From NCBI RefSeq assembly GCF_014649775.1, contig NZ_BMTR01000001.1:682001-746000 (forward strand): a stretch of DNA of 64,000 nt, in the 5' to 3' direction. Below the pieces are notes generated by a model. That model was not told where the DNA came from. It saw nothing but the letters and a program-made list of their open reading frames with translations, and did not search any database. Position numbers and translations under genes: made by a program. Shown here in pieces: positions 16,348-23,275 of the stretch. The DNA comes from Streptomyces longisporoflavus. GTDB lineage: Bacteria > Actinomycetota > Actinomycetes > Streptomycetales > Streptomycetaceae. Numbering within the stretch: the stretch's first letter is position 1; each line of letters begins with the position of its first letter.

Positions 16348-18458
16348 CCCGCCCCCGGTCCGGACCCGCGGCCCGTGCGGCTGAGGACACCGGGCCACCA
16401 CGCCTTGGGTCCGATGTCGCGGACCAGGGCCGGCACCAGGAGCGAGCGTACGACCAGGGTGTCCAGCAGGACGCCGAAGGCGACGATGAAGGCGATCTGC
16501 ACCAGGAAGGCCAGCGGGATGATGCCCAGGGCCGCGAAGGTCGCCGCGAGCACGACCCCGGCCGATGTGATGACGCCGCCGGTCGCGGTCAGCCCGCGCA
16601 GCACTCCTTCGCGGGCCCCGTGGCGCAGTGACTCCTCGCGCACCCGCGACATCAGGAAGATGTTGTAGTCCACGCCGAGCGCCACCAGGAAGACGAACCC
16701 GTACAGCGGTACGGAGGAGTCGGTTCCGCTGAAGCCGAGGACGTGCTGGAAGACCAGGGCGGAAACGCCCAGCGTCGCAAGGAAGTTCAGCGCCACCGTC
16801 GCCACCAGCAGGACCGGCATCAGCAGCGACCTGAGCAGTCCGACGAGGATGACCAGGATGATCGCCAGGACCACCGGCACGATGAGCATCCGGTCGTCCT
16901 CGGCGGTGCGCTGCGTGTCGTACTGCTGCGCGGTGTAGCCGCCCACCAGACCGTCGGCACCGTCCACCGCGTGGACGGCCTCGCGCAGCCGGGCCACGGT
17001 GTCCTTGGCCGCGTCGCTGTCGGCGGAGTCCTCCAAGGTGGCGTCGATGCGCACCCGTCCGTCGACGACGAGCGGCTCTGCCGCCCCCGGCCGCCCGGAA
17101 GCGCTCACGGCCGCGGCCGACGACACTCCCTCGGTGCGCTCGGCCGCGGCCGTGACCTGCTTGACCCTGTCCGCGTCCGCGATCACGACGGCCGGATTGC
17201 CCGAGCCTCCGGGGAAGTGGTCGCCCAGGGTCTTCTGCGCCGACACCGAGGGCGCGTCATTGACGAAGATCTCGTCCAGCGGCACGCCCTTGGAGCTGAG
17301 CGTGGGCGCGAAGGCGGCGCAGACGAACAGGCCGGCCAGGGTGGCGGCCCAGACCTTGCGCGGCGCCCGGTCGACGAGCGAGGCGATCTTGTTCCATACG
17401 CCCTGTCCCGCGGTCTTCTCCGTGGCCGACCTGGGCTTGGCGGGCCAGTACGCCGCCCGCCCCAGGAGGATGAGGACCGCGGGCAGGAAGGTCAGCGTGC
17501 TCAGTACGGCACAGACGATGCCGATGGCTCCCACGGGTCCGAGCGCGCGGTTGTTGGTGAGGTCGCTCAGCAGGAGGGCGAGCAGGCCCAGGGCGACCGT
17601 GGCGCCGCTGGCGACGATGGGGCCGAGCGAGCGGCGCAGCGCCGCCCGCATGGCGGCGATCCGGTCGCTGCCGGCGGCCAGTTCCTCGCGGAAGCGTGCC
17701 GTGAGCAGCAGTGCGTAGTCGGTCGCGGCGCCGATGACCAGGATGGAGAGGATGCCCTGGACCTGGCCGTCGACCCGGACGATGTCATGGTCGGCAAGGA
17801 CATAGACGATTCCGCAGGCGAGGCCCAGGGCGAAAACGGCCCCCAGGATGATGACCAGCGGAAGCAGCACGCTGCGGTAGACGAGCAGCAGGATCACCAG
17901 GACGGTGATCAGAGCGACCCCCAGGAGCAGGCCGTCGATGCCTCCGAAGGCGTCGGACAGATCGGCCTGACTGGCCGCGGGCCCGGCCACCTGCGCGTCC
18001 GTTCCCGGCACCCCGGCTGCGGCCTTTCTGACCCGCTCCAGGGTGGGTTCCAGTTCCTCGCCGAGGTCGGGGCGCAGCTGGATCACGCCCTGCAGCGCCC
18101 GGCCGTCCTCGGAGAGCACCGCGGGGGACGCCGGGCCGACGAAGCCCTTCTGGTTCTTGAGGGAGGCCAGCGCACGGGTGGCGCCGGCTTTCTGTGCCTG
18201 ATCGATTCTGCCGTCCCGCGGCGTGCCGTCGGCGGTCCAGACGACGATCGCGGGCAGGGTCTCGTCCTGGCTGAACTTCTTCTGCGCGTCGATGACCTGT
18301 GTGGACTCGGCGTTCTGGGGCAGGAAGGCGGCCTGGTCGTTGGTGGCGACCTCGCCGAGCTTTCCGGCGTACGGCCCGAGTGTGCCGCCGATGCCGAGCC
18401 AGGCGACGAGCAGGACGACGGGGACGAGCCAGCGTGCCAGGCGCGTACCGGTGGACAT
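16296..18458 (-). CDS. MMPL/RND-superfamily transporter
   Basis: 720 residues in two homologous halves. Each half has an N-terminal helix, a large extracytoplasmic domain and a bundle of five or six helices. The intracellular motifs ATDYALLLTARFREEL and GVDYNIFLMSRVREES are the MMPL proton-relay signatures. The family exports lipids, siderophores or drugs using proton motive force. AAGGAG lies five bases before the ATG. It lies 144 bp downstream of a MarR gene on the same strand, which suggests drug- or lipid-responsive control. The C-terminal 17 codons overlap the convergent LCP gene. Confidence 0.92.
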   Translation of the reverse strand: MSTGTRLARWLVPVVLLVAWLGIGGTLGPYAGKLGEVATNDQAAFLPQNAESTQVIDAQKKFSQDETLPAIVVWTADGTPRDGRIDQAQKAGATRALASLKNQKGFVGPASPAVLSEDGRALQGVIQLRPDLGEELEPTLERVRKAAAGVPGTDAQVAGPAASQADLSDAFGGIDGLLLGVALITVLVILLLVYRSVLLPLVIILGAVFALGLACGIVYVLADHDIVRVDGQVQGILSILVIGAATDYALLLTARFREELAAGSDRIAAMRAALRRSLGPIVASGATVALGLLALLLSDLTNNRALGPVGAIGIVCAVLSTLTFLPAVLILLGRAAYWPAKPRSATEKTAGQGVWNKIASLVDRAPRKVWAATLAGLFVCAAFAPTLSSKGVPLDEIFVNDAPSVSAQKTLGDHFPGGSGNPAVVIADADRVKQVTAAAERTEGVSSAAAVSASGRPGAAEPLVVDGRVRIDATLEDSADSDAAKDTVARLREAVHAVDGADGLVGGYTAQQYDTQRTAEDDRMLIVPVVLAIILVILVGLLRSLLMPVLLVATVALNFLATLGVSALVFQHVLGFSGTDSSVPLYGFVFLVALGVDYNIFLMSRVREESLRHGAREGVLRGLTATGGVITSAGVVLAATFAALGIIPLAFLVQIAFIVAFGVLLDTLVVRSLLVPALVRDIGPKAWWPGVLSRTGRGSGPGAGQAPAETGESLLSPTES

Positions 18459-18494
18459 GGATCTCCTTGCGAGCTTGGTACCTCAACAAATAAG

Positions 18495-18507
18495 AATCTC
18501 AATGATT
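18495..18507. promoter_or_regulatory. AT-rich palindrome before the MMPL gene, likely MarR operator
   Basis: AATC-TCAAT-GATT in an unusually AT-rich stretch (about 18484-18517) 37 bp upstream of the MMPL start. MarR proteins commonly bind AT-rich palindromes in the promoter of the exporter they control, so the adjacent MarR protein is the natural ligand. Confidence 0.55.
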
Positions 18508-18602
18508 GAAACATCTTGGGAGGCGGGAATGCTCGTCGGGTGCCGTGCCGCGGCGATTCGCGGCGGTTTAAGGCGATACGAGGGCCGAGCGGGCAGGCGA
18601 AC

Positions 18603-19100
18603 CTAGCGCTGCCGTGCCCGCAGCTCGGAGAGTTCTTCGTTCATGGCGGCCAGGAAACGCAACGCCACGGCAAGTTCGTCCGCGCTGAAGCGCACGCGCG
18701 CGCTCTCCGTCGCGGCCGCGAGCGGCTGGAAGAAAGCACGCGCCGCCGACTTGGCTCCGGGGGCGTAATGCAGGTGCACCACCCGGCGATCCGCGCTGTC
18801 CCGCGACCGGCGGACATGACCGGCCCGCTCAAGGCGGTCCAGACACGCGGTGACGGCGCCCGACGTCAGCCCCAGATGCTCGCGCAGCCGACCCGGAGTG
18901 AGCGGGGCGTCCGCGTCCAAAATGGCCGCCAGCGCCTGGACATCCGTCGCGTGCAGATCTTGGCCCGCGGCGAAACCATGGATCACCCGGTTGATCTCGC
19001 CGTTCATCCGCCGCAACTGCACCGCGAACGCCTGCAGATCCGTCGGCACCGGCTCGGACGCCGCACCGCCGCTCAACGCTGAATCCTCTGTACTGGCCAC
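18603..19100 (-). CDS. MarR-family transcriptional regulator
   Basis: 165 residues from a GTG. The winged helix is clear: DVQALAAILDADAPLTPGRL, HLGLTSGAVTACLDRLE, then the wing GHVRRSRDSADRRVVHL with the conserved DxRxxxxxL pattern. MarR proteins usually repress a nearby exporter until a small phenolic or lipid-like ligand binds. The MMPL exporter lies just downstream on the same strand, with a palindrome between them. The divergent VOC gene starts 104 bp away. Confidence 0.92.
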   Translation of the reverse strand: MASTEDSALSGGAASEPVPTDLQAFAVQLRRMNGEINRVIHGFAAGQDLHATDVQALAAILDADAPLTPGRLREHLGLTSGAVTACLDRLERAGHVRRSRDSADRRVVHLHYAPGAKSAARAFFQPLAAATESARVRFSADELAVALRFLAAMNEELSELRARQR

Positions 19101-19204
19101 ACACGCAGCCTATAGACCGCTGACCGGGGCACTCCTCGTACCTACGGACAGCTGCTGCCGATGACCGGCCGCGCGCCCGGTGGCGGCACTAGAGTCGGCT
19201 GACC

Positions 19205-19627
19205 ATGCCCGAACTCCTTGGAATCAACCACCTGACACTGTCCACGCCCGACCTCGGCCGACTCCTGGCGTTCTACACGGAGTTGCTCGGAGCGACGCTC
19301 GCGTTCGAGCGCGCCGCGACCCCTCCGGATCCCCGGATCGCCGTCCTCGATGTCGGCGGGGCGGACCACCTGATGATCGTGGAAACCGCCGCCGCCCCCG
19401 CCACCGGACTCGACCCCCTGGGACAGGCGGGCTGGGGGCTTCGCGTGGCAACGCACACGCAACTGTGCGAGCTGCGCGAGCGGCTGGTCGACGCCGGGTG
19501 GCCGGTCGGAGAGATCCAGACGCTGCCCGCGCAGTGGACGATGACGGCCCGCGATCCCGACGGACGCCCCGTGGACGTCCGGGCCCACCGACCCCGCCCC
19601 GCAACGCCGCCCCGGGCCTCCGGCTGA
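19205..19627 (+). CDS. VOC-superfamily (glyoxalase/bleomycin-resistance fold) protein
   Basis: 140 residues with the paired beta-alpha-beta-beta-beta modules of the VOC fold: GINHLTLSTPDLGRLLAFYTELLGA at the N-terminus and a second module ending MTARDPDGRPVDVRAHR. His9 and a late acidic or His position could bind a metal, but the terminal Glu normally supplied by the VxFRDPDG-xxxE segment is replaced by VDV. The enzyme class is therefore uncertain; it could be a dioxygenase-like enzyme, a glyoxalase or a drug-binding protein. It is monocistronic and divergent from the MarR gene. Confidence 0.82.
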   Translation: MPELLGINHLTLSTPDLGRLLAFYTELLGATLAFERAATPPDPRIAVLDVGGADHLMIVETAAAPATGLDPLGQAGWGLRVATHTQLCELRERLVDAGWPVGEIQTLPAQWTMTARDPDGRPVDVRAHRPRPATPPRASG

Positions 19628-19659
19628 CGAGCGGCCCGCCCGACTCCCGAAGCCGGGGC

Positions 19660-20256
19660 CTACGTGCGGTCTACGTGCGCCTCGGCGGGGGCGAGGAGCG
19701 GGGAGGGCGCATAGCGCACCCCGTAGACACGGTCCAACCGGTTGGCCGCCCCCGCCGAACCGCCGAGCCCTTCGAGGAAGAACGCCCGCGCCATCGACTC
19801 CATCTGTTCGCCGCTCACATGGATGACCCACCGGTTGGACGCCACGCTGAAGCGGGCCGCCTCCACCGCCGCTTCCAGACCCGGCGCCGGGCCGCGGCGC
19901 AGCTGTCCGCGCAGCGCGAGGTACCGCCGCAGCGTGTCCAGATCCGAGCGGCGCAGGCCCACCTGCTGCAGTCCTGGCGCGGGTGCCTCGGCGGTCGGAG
20001 CGGCCCGAGCCCGTGCGTAGAGGAGCGCGTCCCACCCGTCGTCCGTCAGCTGCACCGCCCACGCGACCGGCCGTCCGGCCTCCGCGGAGAGCTCCGCCCG
20101 CTGTGCGCGGGGGGCCGCACGGGCGAGCCCGAGTCTCACCAGAGGGCCCGTGGCGCGTTCGTCGAGCCCGGGTCCTGCCATGGCCCATCCCTCGCATGTG
20201 CGCTGCATGTCAGCCACGTGTTGCAGCAGCACGTGATGCTCAGCCGAGCGCCGCAT
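19660..20256 (-). CDS. Streptomyces-type protein of unknown function (DUF6417-like)
   Basis: 198 residues from ATG 20256 (MRRSAEHHVLLQHV). Longer starts add a poor N-terminus. The middle reads like a winged-helix tail (AWAVQLTDDGWDALLYARAR). The C-terminal half LRRSDLDTLRRYLALRGQLR, ... NRWVIHVSGEQMESMARAFFLE and GGSAGAANRLDRVYGVRYAP resembles, from memory, the DUF6417 family that is nearly restricted to streptomycetes. The function is unknown; a DNA-binding or small regulatory role is only a guess. It is convergent with the VOC gene. Confidence 0.6.
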   Translation of the reverse strand: MRRSAEHHVLLQHVADMQRTCEGWAMAGPGLDERATGPLVRLGLARAAPRAQRAELSAEAGRPVAWAVQLTDDGWDALLYARARAAPTAEAPAPGLQQVGLRRSDLDTLRRYLALRGQLRRGPAPGLEAAVEAARFSVASNRWVIHVSGEQMESMARAFFLEGLGGSAGAANRLDRVYGVRYAPSPLLAPAEAHVDRT

Positions 20257-20556
20257 CCCTGCCCCTCCCGCCGAACAGTGCGTTGCGGTGACGCTAGCGC
20301 GCATCCGCATCCTGAGGAGGACTGTTGGGCAACCAGCACCGCACCTGTTTCAGCTCGGCCAGGATGGCTACCCGATCTCCACGCAAGCACAGCGCTGTGC
20401 CACGTAGGCGCCGGATGGTTGGGACAGACAGCCGCCGGCGCCGCCCCAAGACCGCGAGAAACTCTGGCCATGGGCATCGGGGATCTGCGATGCTCGGTCG
20501 GGGAGTAGCTCCGTCGGCTCGACAGAGGCTGCCCGAGCAGTGGAGAGGCAACGCGG
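20257..20556. other. Intergenic region without a convincing gene
   Basis: 300 bp between divergent genes. A minus-strand frame of 85 codons exists (20294-20551), but it lacks a ribosome site and recognisable sequence. The segment starting GGGGAGTAGCTC near 20500 looks briefly like a tRNA 5' end but has no T-arm or acceptor partner. I see only promoter space. Confidence 0.5.
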
Positions 20557-20916
20557 GTGGCTTCCTCGTCGGACTCTGTCAGTGTCCCGGCACTGAAACC
20601 GCAAACTGATCCCGAGCAGCAGACTTCCGGCAATGACTGCGCGGATGAGGTTGCCGAGATCAAGGTGCTGCGCACGGAGGTCAACGACCTGCACCGCGCC
20701 ATGGAGTCCCATCCCGCGATAGACCAGGCGCGGGGCATGCTGATGATGCTGGGGCCATGTACGGCGGACGAGGCGTGGGAAGTCCTGGTCGAAGTGTCGC
20801 AGCACTCCAACACCAGACTGCGGGCCGTGGCGGAAGAGCTGATCGCCACGACGGAGGGCGAGCCGCTGCCCGGCGCGGTGCGCGCAGCGCTCAGACAGGC
20901 CCTGGAGAAGCGGTAG
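20557..20916 (+). CDS. Stand-alone ANTAR-domain protein
   Basis: 119 residues from a GTG. After an acidic/Ser-rich start there is a coiled-coil segment (EIKVLRTEVNDLHRAMES) and the ANTAR three-helix core (DQARGMLMMLGPCTADEAWEVLVEVSQHSNTRLRAVAEELI). ANTAR domains bind paired hexaloop hairpins in mRNA to prevent termination. Most are fused to GAF, PAS or receiver sensors; this one has none, so it may depend on a partner or act constitutively. A long hairpin begins inside its last codons (20908-20944). Confidence 0.9.
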   Translation: MASSSDSVSVPALKPQTDPEQQTSGNDCADEVAEIKVLRTEVNDLHRAMESHPAIDQARGMLMMLGPCTADEAWEVLVEVSQHSNTRLRAVAEELIATTEGEPLPGAVRAALRQALEKR

Positions 20917-20944
20917 GCAGACCGCAGCGGTCCGCCTACCGCTT
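20908..20944 (+). terminator. Long hairpin spanning the ANTAR gene stop codon
   Basis: Arms of 18 bp (20908-20925 and 20927-20944) with a single mismatch and almost no loop. The stop codon TAG of the ANTAR gene lies inside the left arm. It could be a terminator for this gene, without a T-run, or a target for RNA-level control. Confidence 0.6.
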
Positions 20945-21007
20945 GGTCCTGAAGAGACCGGGCGTCAGCGAGGTCGTCGCCACCGGTTTCGCGACGGAGC
21001 GAAACAG

Positions 21008-21883
21008 TCAGGCCCTCAGTTCCGCGAGGTCGGTCGCGTCGAGGCGCAGCCCGGCCGCGGCGAGGTTCTCGGCGAGGTGGTCGGGCGACCCCGTGCCGGG
21101 GATGGCCAGCATGTTCGGGGAGCTCGCGAGCAACCAGGCGAGGGCCACCTGCGGGGTCGTCGCGTCGTGCCGCTCGGCGAGCTGCGCGAGACGCTCGTGC
21201 TCGATCGGATCGAAGCCGCCACCGAGCGGAAAGAACGGCACGTAGGCGATGCCGTGTTCCTCGCAGCGCGCGAGCACGGCGGGGTCGTCGTGGCGATGGA
21301 CGTGGTACTGGTTCTGCACCGCGACGACCGGCGCGATGTCCCGCGCCTCGTCGAGCTGCGTCAGATCGACATTGCTGACGCCCAAGTGCCGGATCAGCCC
21401 CTCGTCGCGGAGCTCCGCCAGTGCCGCGAACCGGTCGGCCACGCTCTCGCCGCCCGGCTCGCTCATGCCCCCGACCCGCAGGTAGACGAGTTCGAGCCGG
21501 TCGAGTCCGAGGGCGCGCAGATCCGCGGTCACCAGCTCGCGCAGCTGCTCGGGGCCGGCCTGTCCGGTGGGCATGCCGTCGGGTCCGCGCAGCGGGCCGA
21601 CCTTGGTGGCGATCAGCAGCTCGGCCGGGTACGGCGCGAGCGCCTTGTGGATCAGCTCGTTGGCGCTCACCTCGTCCCGCGCGTAGAAACCGGCCGTGTC
21701 GATGTGATCGACGCCCGCCTCGATCGCCTGCCGCAGTACCGCGATGCCGGTCCGCGGGTCGCGGGCCGGTCCGGTGAAGGTGCCGGCGGGCAGCCGCATC
21801 GCGCCGAAGCCGAGACGGTTGACGGGGCGGTCGCCGCCGAGCATGAACTGGCCGCTCGCAGCGGCCGTGATCTGTGTGGTCAT
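21008..21883 (-). CDS. Aldo/keto reductase lacking the catalytic histidine
   Basis: 291 residues from ATG 21883. It is a TIM-barrel NADPH-dependent aldo/keto reductase. GVDHIDTAGFY supplies the Asp and Tyr of the catalytic tetrad and LIATKVG the Lys. The usual His in the next strand (YxH) is absent, and the sequence reads LELVYLRVGG, as in the YdbC-like branch. GLIRHLGVSNVDLTQL and the C-terminal NADPH-binding IPGTGSPDHLAENL are intact. It is divergent from an HTH regulator at 21983, with repeats in the shared promoter, so it is likely that regulator's target. The substrate is unknown. Confidence 0.9.
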   Translation of the reverse strand: MTTQITAAASGQFMLGGDRPVNRLGFGAMRLPAGTFTGPARDPRTGIAVLRQAIEAGVDHIDTAGFYARDEVSANELIHKALAPYPAELLIATKVGPLRGPDGMPTGQAGPEQLRELVTADLRALGLDRLELVYLRVGGMSEPGGESVADRFAALAELRDEGLIRHLGVSNVDLTQLDEARDIAPVVAVQNQYHVHRHDDPAVLARCEEHGIAYVPFFPLGGGFDPIEHERLAQLAERHDATTPQVALAWLLASSPNMLAIPGTGSPDHLAENLAAAGLRLDATDLAELRA

Positions 21884-21923
21884 GTCTCCACCCTCGCCCG
21901 GTGAAGGCCCGTCGCAGACCAGA

Positions 21924-21969
21924 TGGCAACGTGTTGCCACCAGGGTGAGAACGTTGCCGCCAAGGTGAG
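21924..21969. promoter_or_regulatory. Operator-like repeats between the aldo/keto reductase and HTH regulator
   Basis: TGGCAA-CGTG-TTGCCA (21924-21939) is a perfect palindrome. It overlaps a direct repeat GTTGCCACCAGGGTGAG (21933-21949) that recurs with two changes at 21953-21969, a 20-bp period, meaning two turns on the same DNA face. This layout suggests cooperative binding by the adjacent regulator. It lies 14 bp before that regulator's start. Confidence 0.6.
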
Positions 21970-21982
21970 CGAGACTGGGGGA

Positions 21983-22675
21983 GTGACCGAACCAACCACG
22001 CTGACGGTGCACGGCGAGAGGGAACTGGCCGCGCGGACCGCGATGCTCTTCGGCGAGACGACGCGGGAGTTCTTCTGCGCCGCCAACGACCTGCACACCT
22101 GGGCACGGCCCGAGGCGAGAAAGGCCATGGTGCGCCGCCTTCGTCCCCGCGCCGCCGCGGGTGTGGTCGTACGCAAGCTCTATACGCCCGCAGTGCTGGC
22201 CGAAGAGGACCAGCGATCTCACCTCTTCGATGTCGCCGAGGCGGGCGGGCAGGTACGCGTGCGTGCCGCGAGCCTGCCGCACGAGACGATCATCATCGAC
22301 CGCCGGGTGATGATCCTGGCCGGCCGCAACGGCTCGCGCGGTCGCGAGTTCACGATCACGACCGCACCGGCGCTCGTCGGCGGCGTGTACGCCCTGATGT
22401 GTGCCACCTGGGACGCAGGCACCCCGTTCACGGAGTACCTGCGGCGCGAGAGCGGGACGGTGGGCCTGGACGCCGACTCGCAGAGCGTGCTGCAGGCGCT
22501 CGCGGCCGGGCTCACCGACGCCGCGGGCGCGCGGCGCGTCGGCATGTCCGTGCGGACCTACCGCAGGCGGGTCGCCGAGTTGATGACCGCACTGGAGGCC
22601 GACTCACGCTTCCAGGCCGGCGTCAACGCGGGCCGGCGCGGTCTGACCGGCAGCTGGCGGAACGGCCGGGCGTAA
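21983..22675 (+). CDS. HTH regulator with N-terminal phospholipase-D-like sensor region
   Basis: 230 residues from a GTG at 21983. The first 150 residues look like a truncated PLD-like/TrmB-type effector domain (EFFCAANDLHTWARPE, ... KLYTPAVLAEEDQ, RVRAASLPHETIIIDRRVMILAGRNG). The C-terminal 65 residues form a LuxR-like helix-turn-helix (LQALAAGLTDAAGARRVGMS, VRTYRRRVAELMTALEADSRFQAG). Streptomycetes have many such orphan regulators. It is divergent from the aldo/keto reductase and ends 3 bp from a convergent gene. Confidence 0.82.
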   Translation: MTEPTTLTVHGERELAARTAMLFGETTREFFCAANDLHTWARPEARKAMVRRLRPRAAAGVVVRKLYTPAVLAEEDQRSHLFDVAEAGGQVRVRAASLPHETIIIDRRVMILAGRNGSRGREFTITTAPALVGGVYALMCATWDAGTPFTEYLRRESGTVGLDADSQSVLQALAAGLTDAAGARRVGMSVRTYRRRVAELMTALEADSRFQAGVNAGRRGLTGSWRNGRA

Positions 22676-22678
22676 CCT

Positions 22679-23101
22679 TCAGGGCCGGGCGGCTTCGGCC
22701 GCGATGCCCGATGCCCGCAGCTTCCGGGCCAGGAGTTCCATCTCGGGGAGAGTTCCCGAGTGGTCGCCGTTGAGCACGCTGCCCAGTGCGGCCTTGGCGC
22801 TCACCAGGTCGATGCCGAGTTCGGCCCGCAGCACCCGCATGATCACGACCCTTTTCTTCGCCGACGGACCGATCACGCGTAGTGTCGCCGCGCCGTGCTC
22901 CGCGAGCAGCTGGGCCCGCCGCTCGCTCGGTATGTCCCCGAAGCACACGGCGATCGCGAACCCGCAGGCCGTGCAGCTCGCCCCGACGTCCCACTGCACG
23001 CAGCCGTGCGCAAGGACCTGGACACCGCAGCACTCCAGGTCGGCACCGCAGTCCTGACACGTCTCGGCGTACCTGACGGACTGGGCGACCACCGGCTCCA
23101 T
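22679..23101 (-). CDS. Zinc-ribbon protein with ribosomal L7/L12-like C-terminal domain
   Basis: 140 residues from ATG 23101. A TTG 15 bases upstream is possible but lacks a ribosome site. The first 60 residues hold CQDCGADLECCG and CTACGFAIAVCFG, a cysteine-rich zinc-ribbon pattern. The C-terminal part KKRVVIMRVLRAELGIDLVSAKAALGS, ... MELLARKLRASGIAAE matches the L7/L12 C-terminal fold, in which VIKxVRExTGLGLxEAKxLV is canonical. Similar small proteins occur in streptomycetes without a known role; binding to a translation factor or regulator is a guess. Confidence 0.7.
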   Translation of the reverse strand: MEPVVAQSVRYAETCQDCGADLECCGVQVLAHGCVQWDVGASCTACGFAIAVCFGDIPSERRAQLLAEHGAATLRVIGPSAKKRVVIMRVLRAELGIDLVSAKAALGSVLNGDHSGTLPEMELLARKLRASGIAAEAARP

Positions 23102-23275
23102 CCCCACCACCCCCAACCGACGAGGCTATGCCACAGGTCCCGTCGAGCGCCGCGTGCCCCGTGCACCGCCGGGGCGACCGGCGGCGTCCGGTCGCGACCG
23201 GGACCGTCACCGGGCCGCCGGGCTCCTCTGTGAGCATCGTGCTCCCGACAGCGGCGCCCAGCTCAGGAGGCCGAC

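Noticed and set aside
20496-20560. tRNA-like start GGGGAGTAGCTC
   Set aside because: No T-arm GGTTCGA and no matching acceptor stem downstream.
20136-22106. Minus-strand open frame of 656 codons over ANTAR and aldo/keto reductase genes
   Set aside because: It is out of frame with the aldo/keto reductase on its own strand and antisense to ANTAR; composition is Arg-rich shadow.
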